Source of the DNA: JACVRW01 sp963728155 | Lineage (GTDB): Bacteria > Actinomycetota > Thermoleophilia > Solirubrobacterales > Thermoleophilaceae | Direction of reading: 5' to 3' | Length of the DNA: 64,000 bases | Assembly (NCBI GenBank): GCA_963728155.1 | Contig: CAVSJF010000006.1 | Location: 62,001 to 126,000, forward strand | Shown here: piece after piece, positions 43,513 through 50,944 of the stretch | How positions within the stretch are numbered: position 1 is the first letter of the stretch | How the letters are laid out: each line of letters starts with the position of its first letter | Made by a program: the position numbers and the translations under genes | The notes under the pieces: generated by a model | Seen by the model: only the letters and a program-made list of their open reading frames with translations | What the model was told of the DNA's origin: nothing | Databases searched by the model: none

Positions 43513-44928
43513 GCGCGGGCTTCCACGGTGTCGTGCAGCTCGACTCCGGCCGCGTCGGCCAGCTCGGCCAGTGACTCCGCCACGTCGAGTGCGAGGTCGT
43601 CGAGGTCCCAGAGCAGGTCGAAGTCGCCCACCAGCCCGAAGTTGATGCGCCCGTTGTAGGACAGCAGCGCCACCCCGACCCCTTGACCGGAGGCGAGCGG
43701 GACCATCGGGAACGGGTCCAGCATGCGGCGCCCGAGCAGGTAGAGCGGGAACTGGGGCCCGGGGACGTTGGTGACCACGAGATTGAAGAAGCGCTGGCGC
43801 GACATCAGGCGCGACGCCTGGCCCATGATCGTGGGCGGGGCGAAGCCCGACAGGCCGGTCAGCACCTGCGCGCCGACGGCCTGGCCGCCCGACTTGAGGC
43901 TTTCCAGCTGCTCGCTGACCAGATCGAGACGGGCGACCGGGTCCTGGCACCACACCGGCAGCGGGGCCATCATCGCGGCCACCTTGTTGCCGAGATCGCC
44001 GCGCTCGATGTCGCCGCGCACGCTCACCGGCACCATCGCCTTGAGCTCGAGGCCGTCGGTGTTCTGGCCGCGCCGCCGGAGGTGCTTGCCCAGCGCGCCC
44101 GCCACCGTGGCCAGCACCACGTCGTTGACCGTCCCGCCGAGCTCGTCCTTGATCGCCTTCATGTCGCTCAGGTCGGCTCTGACCCAGGTGAAACGGCGGT
44201 GTGGGCCGATCGGCTTGTTGTAGGGGCTCGCGGGCGCCGGGTTCAGCCCCGCCCAGGCCATTGCGCCCACCCCGACCGCCGCGTCGCGCGCGCTCTCCAT
44301 GAGACGGCGCGGGCCACGTACGATCGCGCGGAGCGTTCGCGTCAGCTCCCCGGGAACGGTGGCCCGCTCCACCAGCGCCTCGCCCAGCAGCTGGGCGGAG
44401 CTCGGGAGCGGGCGCGGAAGCCAGCGATCGCCGGCCGCGGTGGGAGCGGCGGGCGCCCGCGAGGTGTCGAAGAGCACGGACATGATGTCGACGCCGGAGA
44501 TGCCGTCCACCAGGGAGTGGTGGGTCTTCGAGAGGACCGCGAAGCGATCGTCCTCGAGCCCCTCGACCAGCCAGACCTCCCACAGCGGCTTGTCCCGGTC
44601 GAGCTGCTGCGCGAACACCCGTCCGGCGAGCGCTCTCAGCTGATCCTCGGAGCCGGGCGACGGGCAGGGCGGTGGAGCGCACGTGATAGCGCAGGTTGAG
44701 GTGGGGATCGTCGACCCACTTCGGGCGGCCCTGGCCCAGCGGGACGAACGCGAGGCGCTGGCGGTAGCGCGGAACGAGCGGCAGCCGGCGCTCGAAGGCC
44801 TCGAGCAGCTCGTCGTAGGGGGGAGGGGGCCCCTCGAAGACCATCACGGAGGCCACGTGCATATGCGCAGTTCCATCCTCCAGGTGGAGGAAGGAGGTGT
44901 CGAGGCCGGTCAGGCGGTCGCTGGCCAT
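43509..44928 (-). CDS. Wax ester synthase/diacylglycerol acyltransferase (WS/DGAT), frameshifted
   Basis: Makes triacylglycerol or wax esters from acyl-CoA at the membrane or lipid body. About 473 residues. The N-terminus (DRLTGLDTSFLHLEDGTAHMHV, PLVPRYRQRL, PKWVDDPHLNLRYHV) is separated by an indel near 44650 from the rest. The remainder has the active site LSKTHHSLVDGISGVD (HHxxxDG), FTWVRADLSDMKAIK, GGTVNDVVLATVAGAL and VVTNVPGPQFPLYLLG, all typical. Storage-lipid synthesis fits an actinobacterium. ATG 44928 chosen; a GTG two codons upstream is possible. Confidence 0.9.
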
Positions 44929-44952
44929 GGCCACCGAAAGCTAGACGATCGA

Positions 44953-46011
44953 TTAGCCGAAGGAGAGCGTGAGCTGGTCCTCCGCCGCCGCCCCTCGCAC
45001 TACCTCGTCCAGGCCGGCCACGCGCACCCCGATCAGACGCACGGGCCGCGGCGGCTCGAGGCGGCGCAGGAGGTCGATGGCCACGCCCCAAACGGTGTCG
45101 AGCTGGTTGACCGCGGCGGGCAGCGAGCGCGCTCGCGTGACGATCGAGAAGTCGTCGTAGCGGACCTTGATGCCCACCGTGCGCCCGCGGCGGTCGTGCT
45201 CCACCAGCGTCGCGCAGAGCTGCTCGGTGAGCCGCCGCAGCTCGGGCTCGAGCTCGCCCACCCCGCGCAGGTCGCGATCGAACGTGGTCTCGCGCGACTC
45301 CGACTTGGCGTGATGCTCGGTCTCGATCACCCGGTCGTCCTCGAAGCGGGCCAGCCGCCCCAGATAGGGCCCCAGCCGGGAGCCGAACCAGCCGGCGAGC
45401 TCGTCCTCCGGCGTCTCGGCCAGCCGGCCGAGCGTGGTGATGCCCTGGGCTTCGAGCCGCGCGGCCGTCTTGGGCCCGATGCCGGGCACGAGGCCGGGCG
45501 GCGAAGCGGCGAAGCGCTCGCGGGCCTGCTCGGCGCTGAGCTCCACGAAGCCGTTGGGCTTCTCGGCGTCGGAGGCCACCTTCGCCACCAGCTTGCTGGG
45601 GCCGAGGCCGATCGAGCAGCTGAGCCCGGTGGCCTCGGAGATCGCCGCCTGGACCCGGCGGGCGGCCGCACGCGGGCGCTCGAGGCCGGTCAGGTCGAGG
45701 TACGCCTCGTCGAGCCCCACCACCTCGACGCGCTCGACCTGGGCGCGCAGAACCGCCATCAGCTCGCGTGAGCGCGCCCGGTAGCTCTCGAAGTCGGGAG
45801 CGATGAAGATCGCCTCGGGGCACAGCCTCCGCGCCCGCTCGGCCGGCGTGGCGGAGAAGATGCCGAACCGCCGCGCCTCATAGGACGCCGTGGTGACCAC
45901 CGCGCGCGGGCTCGAGCCCGCCACCACCACCGGCTTTCCCCGGAGCTCGGGACGACGCTGGAGCTCGACGCTCACGTAGAAAGCGTCCATGTCGACGTGC
46001 GCGATCCACAC
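44953..46011 (-). CDS. dinB: DNA polymerase IV (Y-family)
   Basis: Translesion polymerase of 352 residues. The palm motifs are HVDMDAFYVSVE at the N-terminus and VVGLDEAYLDLTG (catalytic carboxylates). Then come SCSIGLGPSKLVAKVASDAEKPNG, helix-hairpin-helix PGIGPKTAARLEAQG, and the little finger (DRDLRGVGELEPELRRL). The C-terminus QLTLSFG is a beta-clamp binding peptide. Intact. The GTG start has a minus-strand TAGCGT 7 bases upstream, so the transcript is probably leaderless. Confidence 0.95.
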   Translation of the reverse strand: MWIAHVDMDAFYVSVELQRRPELRGKPVVVAGSSPRAVVTTASYEARRFGIFSATPAERARRLCPEAIFIAPDFESYRARSRELMAVLRAQVERVEVVGLDEAYLDLTGLERPRAAARRVQAAISEATGLSCSIGLGPSKLVAKVASDAEKPNGFVELSAEQARERFAASPPGLVPGIGPKTAARLEAQGITTLGRLAETPEDELAGWFGSRLGPYLGRLARFEDDRVIETEHHAKSESRETTFDRDLRGVGELEPELRRLTEQLCATLVEHDRRGRTVGIKVRYDDFSIVTRARSLPAAVNQLDTVWGVAIDLLRRLEPPRPVRLIGVRVAGLDEVVRGAAAEDQLTLSFG

Positions 46012-46018
46012 GCACTGG

Positions 46019-46024
46019 ACGCTA
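46019..46024 (-). promoter_or_regulatory. Candidate -10 element for dinB (leaderless)
   Basis: TAGCGT on the minus strand ends 7 bases before the dinB GTG. No LexA-type palindrome was noticed nearby. Confidence 0.35.
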
Positions 46025-46029
46025 CGCGC

Positions 46030-46722
46030 TCAGCCGGACTGGTTTATGGGGCGAACGAGGATCTCGTTCACGTCCACGTGGGGCGGCTGGGTGAGCGCGA
46101 ACATCACCGCGCGGGCGATGTCGTCGGCCTCCAGCGCGCCGCTCGGCCGGTTCTCGAAGAACGGGGTGTCGACCATGCCCGGCTCGATCAGGGTCATCTT
46201 CACCGCGGTATCCGCCATCTCTTGGCGCAGCGCCTCGCCCATGGCCGACACCGCCCACTTCGTGGCCGAGTAGAGCGATCCCGGGAGCACGCGCCGGCCG
46301 GCCACCGAGCTGGTCAGAATCAGGTGCCCGCTGTCCTGCTCGCGAAAGTGGCCGAGGCTCGCCCGGATGGACAGCGCCGCGCCGTAGATGTTGGTGTCGA
46401 TCATCGATTTCCAGTGCTCGACGGACTCCTCGAGGAAGCCGCGCGCCGCGCCGAAGCCGGCGTTGGCGAAGAACACGTCCATGCGCCCGAATCGCTCGAG
46501 GGTGGTGGCCACGAGCGCCTGCTGGTCGTCCCAGCTGGTCACGTCGCAGCGAACCGCGATGGCCTTATCGTCGCCGCCCAGCTCCCCGGCCAGCTCCTGC
46601 AGCTTGTCCTCGGAGCGCGCCGCGAGCACGACGCGGTAGCCGAACTCGACGGCCCGGTGGGCGGTGGCGGCGCCGATGCCGGTGCTGGCGCCGGTGATTA
46701 CGAGGACGGGTTCGTCGGGCAT
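46030..46722 (-). CDS. Short-chain dehydrogenase/reductase
   Basis: A 230-residue classical SDR: cofactor loop VITGASTGIGAATAH, an Arg after the second strand (AARSEDKL, which favours NADP), ANAGFG (NAG motif), TSSVAGRRVLPGS with the catalytic Ser and LYSATKWAV with Tyr and Lys. The substrate cannot be told. TAGAAA lies 7 bases before the ATG on the minus strand. Confidence 0.88.
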   Translation of the reverse strand: MPDEPVLVITGASTGIGAATAHRAVEFGYRVVLAARSEDKLQELAGELGGDDKAIAVRCDVTSWDDQQALVATTLERFGRMDVFFANAGFGAARGFLEESVEHWKSMIDTNIYGAALSIRASLGHFREQDSGHLILTSSVAGRRVLPGSLYSATKWAVSAMGEALRQEMADTAVKMTLIEPGMVDTPFFENRPSGALEADDIARAVMFALTQPPHVDVNEILVRPINQSG

Positions 46723-46729
46723 GGCCGAG

Positions 46730-46735
46730 TTTCTA
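46730..46735 (-). promoter_or_regulatory. Candidate -10 element for the SDR gene (leaderless)
   Basis: TAGAAA on the minus strand ends 7 bases before the SDR ATG. Confidence 0.35.
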
Positions 46736-46748
46736 GCAGTCCCATCGT

Positions 46749-47369
46749 CTAAGGCCCCAGCCGCTCGACTTGCCAGCCTCCGTCCGGCTGGGAAACGTAG
46801 GAGAAGCGGTCGTGCAGGCGATTGCGGCCGTGCTGCCAGAACTCCCACGCCTCGGGCGCGAGGCGATACCCGCCCCAGTCGCTCTTCACGGGAAGCTCGG
46901 CGCCCTCGTGGCGGGCGCGCAGCGTCTCCACCTCGCGCTCGAGCCACTCGCGGCTCTCGACCGGCCGGCTCTGAGGCGACGCGAGCGCGCTGAGCTGACT
47001 CTCCCGGGAACGGCCGCGCGCGTACTCCTCGGTCTCGGCTCGGGCGACGAGGCTCACCGGTCCCTCGATCCGCACCTGGCGCCCCACCTCGGGCCAGTGG
47101 AAGAGCAAAGCGGCGCGCGGGTTGGCCGACAGCTCGGCGCCCTTGCGGCTGGCGTGGTTGCTGAAGAAGACGAGTCCGCGTTCGTCGAAGCCTTTTGTGA
47201 GCACCATGCGTGCCGAGGGCACACCCTGCGGCGTTGCGGTGGCGAGAGCGGCGGCCTCGGGCTCGAAGGCCCCGCGCTCCTCGGCGTCGCGAAACCATCG
47301 TCCGAACTGGACCAGGGGATCCGGGTCGAGGTCCTCGGCCTCCAGGGGGCGGTCCCAGGGCGCGCTCAC
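46749..47369 (-). CDS. pdxH: Pyridoxamine 5'-phosphate oxidase
   Basis: FMN enzyme that oxidises PNP or PMP to PLP, the cofactor buffered by the YggS-like protein of this window. The 206-residue split-barrel protein shows ARMVLTKGFDERGLVFFSNHASRKG (FMN binding), ALLFHWPEVGRQVRIEG, SRESQLSALASPQS and the C-terminal GGYRLAPEAWEFWQHGRNRLHDRF, a PdxH signature. GTG start. Intact. Confidence 0.95.
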   Translation of the reverse strand: MSAPWDRPLEAEDLDPDPLVQFGRWFRDAEERGAFEPEAAALATATPQGVPSARMVLTKGFDERGLVFFSNHASRKGAELSANPRAALLFHWPEVGRQVRIEGPVSLVARAETEEYARGRSRESQLSALASPQSRPVESREWLEREVETLRARHEGAELPVKSDWGGYRLAPEAWEFWQHGRNRLHDRFSYVSQPDGGWQVERLGP

Positions 47370-47400
47370 CCGAGGGAGTCTGCCCTATGCGGTGCCAGGT

Positions 47401-48078
47401 TCAGGACCCGCCGCAGGCGCGTGGCACCGGGACCAGCTCCTGAACGCCAAGGGAGCCCTCGCCCGCGCGGCCGGTGACCTTGCACAGCGCATAGCGGCCG
47501 CTGGCGAACTCGATCCTCACCCGGTAGGGGTGGCCGATCAGCGAGCCCTCGCCCCCCTGGCCGGCGGGCACCTCGCGGGTTACGGCCAGACAGGCATAGC
47601 GGCCAGTCTCACGGGCAGGGTCGAGGTGGGCGCCGGTGGCCTCGACACTGCGCGGATAGGGCTCGCACTCGACCCCGCGAATCGGCCCGTCGAGCGAACC
47701 GGCGATCACACGCCGGCGGGCGTCGGCGTCCACCGCCACGCGCGCGTCGCGCAGCAGAGCGGTGCGTTGTGCGACGTCGGCCCCCGCGGGCGTGCCGCGA
47801 CCGAAGCGCGGCCGCTGCTCGACCCGCAGGCGAGCAACCCGCTCGGCGCGCAGCCGAGCCGAGCGCTCGGCCTCCGCCTGAGCGCGCTCGTCCTTGGAGC
47901 GGTCGATCCCGGGACCGATCGCCAGCACCAGGGCGATCACCACGAGCGGGAACAGAGCCACGGCGACCTTGCCCGCCTTGGGCAGGCGGCGCCAGACCCA
48001 GCCCGGGATGCCGGCAATCCCGGGAAGCGCCTCGTAGCGGTCGTCCTTGCGCGATGGTTCTTGCACCGGCGCGGGCAT
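47401..48078 (-). CDS. Single-pass membrane protein of unknown function
   Basis: About 225 residues: a basic cytosolic N-terminus (MPAPVQEPSRKDDRYEAL), one membrane segment (VAVALFPLVVIALVLAIG, about residues 38-55), an Arg/Glu/Ala-rich stalk predicted to be helical, and an outer C-terminal domain with two Cys pairs (GVECEPYP, YACLAVT, YALCKVTG, PRACGGS) that could form disulfides. ATG 48078 is chosen over the further upstream ATGs because TACGCT lies 9 bases before it. No family recognised. Divergent from the MarR gene and may be under its control. Confidence 0.7.
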   Translation of the reverse strand: MPAPVQEPSRKDDRYEALPGIAGIPGWVWRRLPKAGKVAVALFPLVVIALVLAIGPGIDRSKDERAQAEAERSARLRAERVARLRVEQRPRFGRGTPAGADVAQRTALLRDARVAVDADARRRVIAGSLDGPIRGVECEPYPRSVEATGAHLDPARETGRYACLAVTREVPAGQGGEGSLIGHPYRVRIEFASGRYALCKVTGRAGEGSLGVQELVPVPRACGGS

Positions 48079-48084
48079 TCTCGC

Positions 48085-48117
48085 GATAGCGTACATGTAT
48101 GCGTCATGCACATGACG
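48085..48117. promoter_or_regulatory. Divergent promoter and palindromic operator between the MarR and membrane-protein genes
   Basis: TAGCGTA (48087-48093) gives a -10-like hexamer on each strand: TAGCGT 6 bases before the MarR ATG and TACGCT 9 bases before the ATG at 48078. Next to it are the palindromes TACATGTA (48092-48099) and CGTCATG-CA-CATGACG (48102-48117). CATG recurs at 48094, 48105 and 48111. A dimeric MarR protein bound here would block both promoters; this is inferred. Confidence 0.55.
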
Positions 48118-48632
48118 GGCGCGCGGCTAATTTGCTGGGGTCCGTGTCCCTGGCGATCTCCGACCGGCTGCGCCGCAGCGCCGAGGCCGGGGCGGGCCAG
48201 GGCGGATCGGCGCCCGCCGCCCTGATAAGCCTGGCCGGCTATCTCGACGGCAGCCCGATCGACTCGCTGCGGGACCCGCTCGGGCTGACGCACTCCGCGG
48301 CGGTGCGCGTCGTCGACCGCCTGGTGGCCGCGGGGCTGGCCCGGCGCCGGCCGGGGCGAGATGGGAGGTCGGTTGGCGTGGAATTGACCAGCGAGGGACG
48401 GGCGGCGGCCCAGAGCGCTCTAAGCGCGCGCCAGGCGGCGCTGGAGGACATCCTCGGCCCGCTCTCGGCGAGCGAGCGGGCCGAGCTCACCCGCCTGCAC
48501 GAGAAGCTGCTCGGCGGGCTCACCGAGGGTCGAGCCTCGGCGCGCAACATCTGCCGTCTCTGCGACCTGCACGCCTGCGGGCACAACGAGGGGATCTGCC
48601 CGGTGACCAACGCCGCCGACGCACTGTCGTAG
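48099..48632 (+). CDS. MarR-family regulator with C-terminal Cys cluster
   Basis: A 177-residue winged-helix protein: dimer helix (LLGSVSLAISDRLRRS), recognition region SLRDPLGLTHSAAVRVVDRLVAAGLARRR and wing PGRDGRSVGVELTSEG. After the usual MarR end it adds ICRLCDLHACGHNEGICPV, a C-x2-C-x4-C-x6-C cluster that could bind zinc or an iron-sulfur centre or act as a redox switch. A leaderless ATG is suggested by the hexamer 6-8 bases upstream. The next gene, a cupin, starts 11 bases downstream. Confidence 0.88.
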   Translation: MRHAHDGRAANLLGSVSLAISDRLRRSAEAGAGQGGSAPAALISLAGYLDGSPIDSLRDPLGLTHSAAVRVVDRLVAAGLARRRPGRDGRSVGVELTSEGRAAAQSALSARQAALEDILGPLSASERAELTRLHEKLLGGLTEGRASARNICRLCDLHACGHNEGICPVTNAADALS

Positions 48633-48635
48633 CCT
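48630..48635 (+). promoter_or_regulatory. Candidate -10 element for the cupin gene
   Basis: TAGCCT, overlapping the MarR stop codon, ends 8 bases before the cupin GTG. Confidence 0.3.
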
Positions 48636-48643
48636 TCGCCGCC

Positions 48644-49096
48644 GTGGCCAACCTCTTCGAGCCCGAGTTCGATGCCGAGCGCGACGAGCCCCCGTTCCGC
48701 TGGCGTCGTGCCAAGCTCGCGCAGCAGGCGGGCTCGCGCGAGCTCGGAGCGTCGCTGTTCGAGGTGCCGCCCGGAGCGGCCACGTTTCCGTTGCACGCCC
48801 ATTTCGCCAACGAAGAGCTCCTGGTCGTGCTGTCGGGGCGACCGACGCTGACCGGCATCGGCGGCAACTCCCGCCAGCTGGAAACGGGCGAGATCGTGGC
48901 CTGCCCGGCCGGCCGCGACGGCGCCCATCGCCTCGACAACGAGACCGCCGAGCCGGTCCGGGTGCTGATCGTGAGCACGATGAAGTCACCCGAGATCAAC
49001 GAGATGTTGGAGGACCACTCCTACTGGGTGCGCGACTACGCGCCGGGTACCACGCCCGACGATCCCGGCCTGGACGTGAGCGGCCTGCGGCCCTAG
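48644..49096 (+). CDS. Cupin-domain protein
   Basis: A 150-residue single-domain cupin. Motif 1 reads FPLHAHFANEELLVVLSGRPTL (His, His and Glu ligands) and motif 2 GEIVACPAGRDGAHRLDNET (third His), so a metal site is complete. Sugar isomerase, dioxygenase and sensor roles are all possible. Being next to the MarR gene suggests joint regulation. Its stop and that of the convergent GGDEF gene overlap in a CTAG. Confidence 0.82.
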   Translation: MANLFEPEFDAERDEPPFRWRRAKLAQQAGSRELGASLFEVPPGAATFPLHAHFANEELLVVLSGRPTLTGIGGNSRQLETGEIVACPAGRDGAHRLDNETAEPVRVLIVSTMKSPEINEMLEDHSYWVRDYAPGTTPDDPGLDVSGLRP

Positions 49097-50328
49097 GCCG
49101 CGGGCGCTGCAGCTCCGACCAGCGCGAGCTGCTCTTCACTGGCGCCCTCCACCCGGTCGCGCCCGTTCTCCTTGGCGCGGTAGAGCGCCGCGTCGGCGGC
49201 CTTGATCAGCTCGTCGGGGCTGTCACCGTCCTGCGGGAAGGCGGCGACTCCGAGGCTCGCCGTCACACCGCCGTCCAGCTCGTCCACCTCCAGCCCGGCA
49301 ATCCGGCGACGGAGCTTCTCGGCCACCGCCACCGCGTCGGTCCGGCTCGTGTCGGGGAGAAGCAAGAGGAACTCCTCGCCGCCGAAGCGCGCGACATGGT
49401 CGCTGGAACGCACAAAGGCACGGATTGCGGTTCCGGTCTCGCGCAGGGCGACGTCGCCCGCGGCGTGGCCGAAGCGATCGTTGACCGCCTTGAAGTGATC
49501 GAGATCGACCAGCGCGATCGCGAGCGGGCGTCCGGTGCGGCGTGCCGCCGCGACCAGGCGTACGAGCATCTCATCCGCTTGGCGGCGGTTGGGCAGGCCG
49601 GTGAGCGGATCGGTGGCGGCCAGCTTCTCCGCGCGCGCAAGACGCCGTCTCGTACGCCAGGCGCCGCCGAGCACGAGCACGAGCAGCGCAGTGAGCACCC
49701 CCAGCGTGAGCTTGAGTGGCAGCGGAACCACCGCCACGATCCGCTCGACAATGGTGGGATTGGGCCGGGTTGTCGGCGCCGTGGCGGCGGGCGCGTCGCT
49801 GCCGGCGCTCCCACGCGGCCGGCGGGGCTCCGCCGACGGGTCACCGGACGCCGTGGCGGGTGCCTGGGCGGCCTGTGGGGGGCTGGCCTCGGTCCGCGGC
49901 CGGCGTGGGCGCGAGGCCGGGGCCCTGGGTGACCGCTCGGCCGTCGTCGAGCCTCCGCCGGCGTCCGCACCCGACTGCGGGGCATCGGCAGCCGGCGAGG
50001 AAGGGGAGGCCGGTTCGGAGCTTGACTGCTGCTGCGCTTCGCTCGCGCGGCCGGCGAGGGACGCGGGTTGTGGGGCGCCGGACACCAGCGAGCCGGTTGT
50101 CTCGGTGACTCGAGGGGGGATCGCCGGCAGCGCAGGTAGCGGCAGATCGAGGCTGACCGAGGGCGGGGTCACGGCCAGGCTGGGTGCCGGCCCGGCAAGG
50201 GAGGGAGCGCCCGCGGTGACCTCCGGCGCCGGGACCACCGGGGGAGCCGCCACTGCGATCGGGCCTGGCGCGACGAGCCCGACGACGACAACAACAAGGC
50301 CAGCACCTGAACGGAGCCTCGTGCACAC
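49093..50328 (-). CDS. Membrane-anchored diguanylate cyclase with Pro/Ala-rich outer region
   Basis: A 411-residue protein: signal or anchor segment (residues 8-28), about 160 residues of low-complexity Pro, Ala and Ser sequence presumably outside the cell, a membrane segment (LPLKLTLGVLTALLVLVLGG, about residues 203-222), and a cytosolic GGDEF domain. The active site is complete: LATDPLTGLPNRRQADEML, IALVDLDHFKAVNDRFGHAAGD and FGGEEFLLLLPD (GGEEF). No inhibitory-site RxxD is evident just before GGEEF. The disordered outer part lacks a ligand-binding fold, so the signal is unclear. Confidence 0.88.
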   Translation of the reverse strand: MCTRLRSGAGLVVVVVGLVAPGPIAVAAPPVVPAPEVTAGAPSLAGPAPSLAVTPPSVSLDLPLPALPAIPPRVTETTGSLVSGAPQPASLAGRASEAQQQSSSEPASPSSPAADAPQSGADAGGGSTTAERSPRAPASRPRRPRTEASPPQAAQAPATASGDPSAEPRRPRGSAGSDAPAATAPTTRPNPTIVERIVAVVPLPLKLTLGVLTALLVLVLGGAWRTRRRLARAEKLAATDPLTGLPNRRQADEMLVRLVAAARRTGRPLAIALVDLDHFKAVNDRFGHAAGDVALRETGTAIRAFVRSSDHVARFGGEEFLLLLPDTSRTDAVAVAEKLRRRIAGLEVDELDGGVTASLGVAAFPQDGDSPDELIKAADAALYRAKENGRDRVEGASEEQLALVGAAAPAA

Positions 50329-50439
50329 ACCCGCCTCATCGGCCGCCCTAGGCCACTTCTGAAGGGGAAACTGGCGCGTTGGCGCAAAGCAACCGCACCC
50401 TCAGAGCGAGGGGGGTCGCAAGCTGACAGGGTCCCGAGC

Positions 50440-50820
50440 ATGCCCGAATGGACCAAGAAGAACTTCAACGATCTTCGCGACGTGAGCCCGAAGGGTGCCG
50501 GCCTGCAGTGGCGCTTCGCGCGCGAGGCACTGGGATCGCCCGAGCTCGGCGTGAGCCGCTTCACCTACGAACCGGGTGCCCGCATGCCGTGGGGTCACCG
50601 CCACCGCGAGCAGGAGGAGGCTTACGTGGTCGTCGCCGGGTCCGGCCGAGCCAAGCTCGACGACGAGATCGTCGAGATCGAGGTCTGGGACGCGCTGCGC
50701 GTAGCTCCCTCGGTGGTCCGCTCGTTCGAGGCCGGCCCGGAGGGCCTCGAGGTCATCTGCATCGGCGGCCGCAAGCCGGAGGGGCCTGACGGCGAGAAGG
50801 TCGACGACTTCTGGGACTGA
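50440..50820 (+). CDS. Small cupin-domain protein
   Basis: A 126-residue cupin with motif 1 MPWGHRHREQEEAYVVVAGSG (two His, one Glu) and a motif 2 in which the His is replaced (EVWDALRVAPSVVRSFEAG has Arg). The metal site may therefore be incomplete. No relation beyond the fold to the cupin at 48644 is evident. A weak CAGGGT precedes the ATG; no clear promoter. Confidence 0.8.
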   Translation: MPEWTKKNFNDLRDVSPKGAGLQWRFAREALGSPELGVSRFTYEPGARMPWGHRHREQEEAYVVVAGSGRAKLDDEIVEIEVWDALRVAPSVVRSFEAGPEGLEVICIGGRKPEGPDGEKVDDFWD

Positions 50821-50944
50821 TTCCGCCCGATTCACGCGCGATAACCGTGATTATGGAAACCCGGCGAATAATGGTCACCTGAGTTAGGTTGGACGGGCGC
50901 GGCAGGGGCGCCGGCGCCGTGGCTCGCCCCTGCGCGTGCCACGC
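50821..50944. other. Intergenic region before the beta-helix gene
   Basis: A 124-base gap, locally AT-richer (50838-50890), with AATAAT and GATTATGG stretches that may hold a promoter, then a perfect 12-base GGCGCC repeat palindrome at 50907-50918 near the start of the secreted protein gene. Nothing more specific recognised. Confidence 0.3.

Noticed and set aside
42274..44934. An 886-codon open frame on the minus strand (and similar 600-860 codon frames at 34223-36811, 37629-39956 and 20115-22205)
   Set aside because: Parts are true gene segments joined through indels and the rest is antisense read-through, which is long because stop codons are rare in such GC-rich DNA. Arg/Pro/Gly/Ala-rich translations without family motifs mark the shadow parts.
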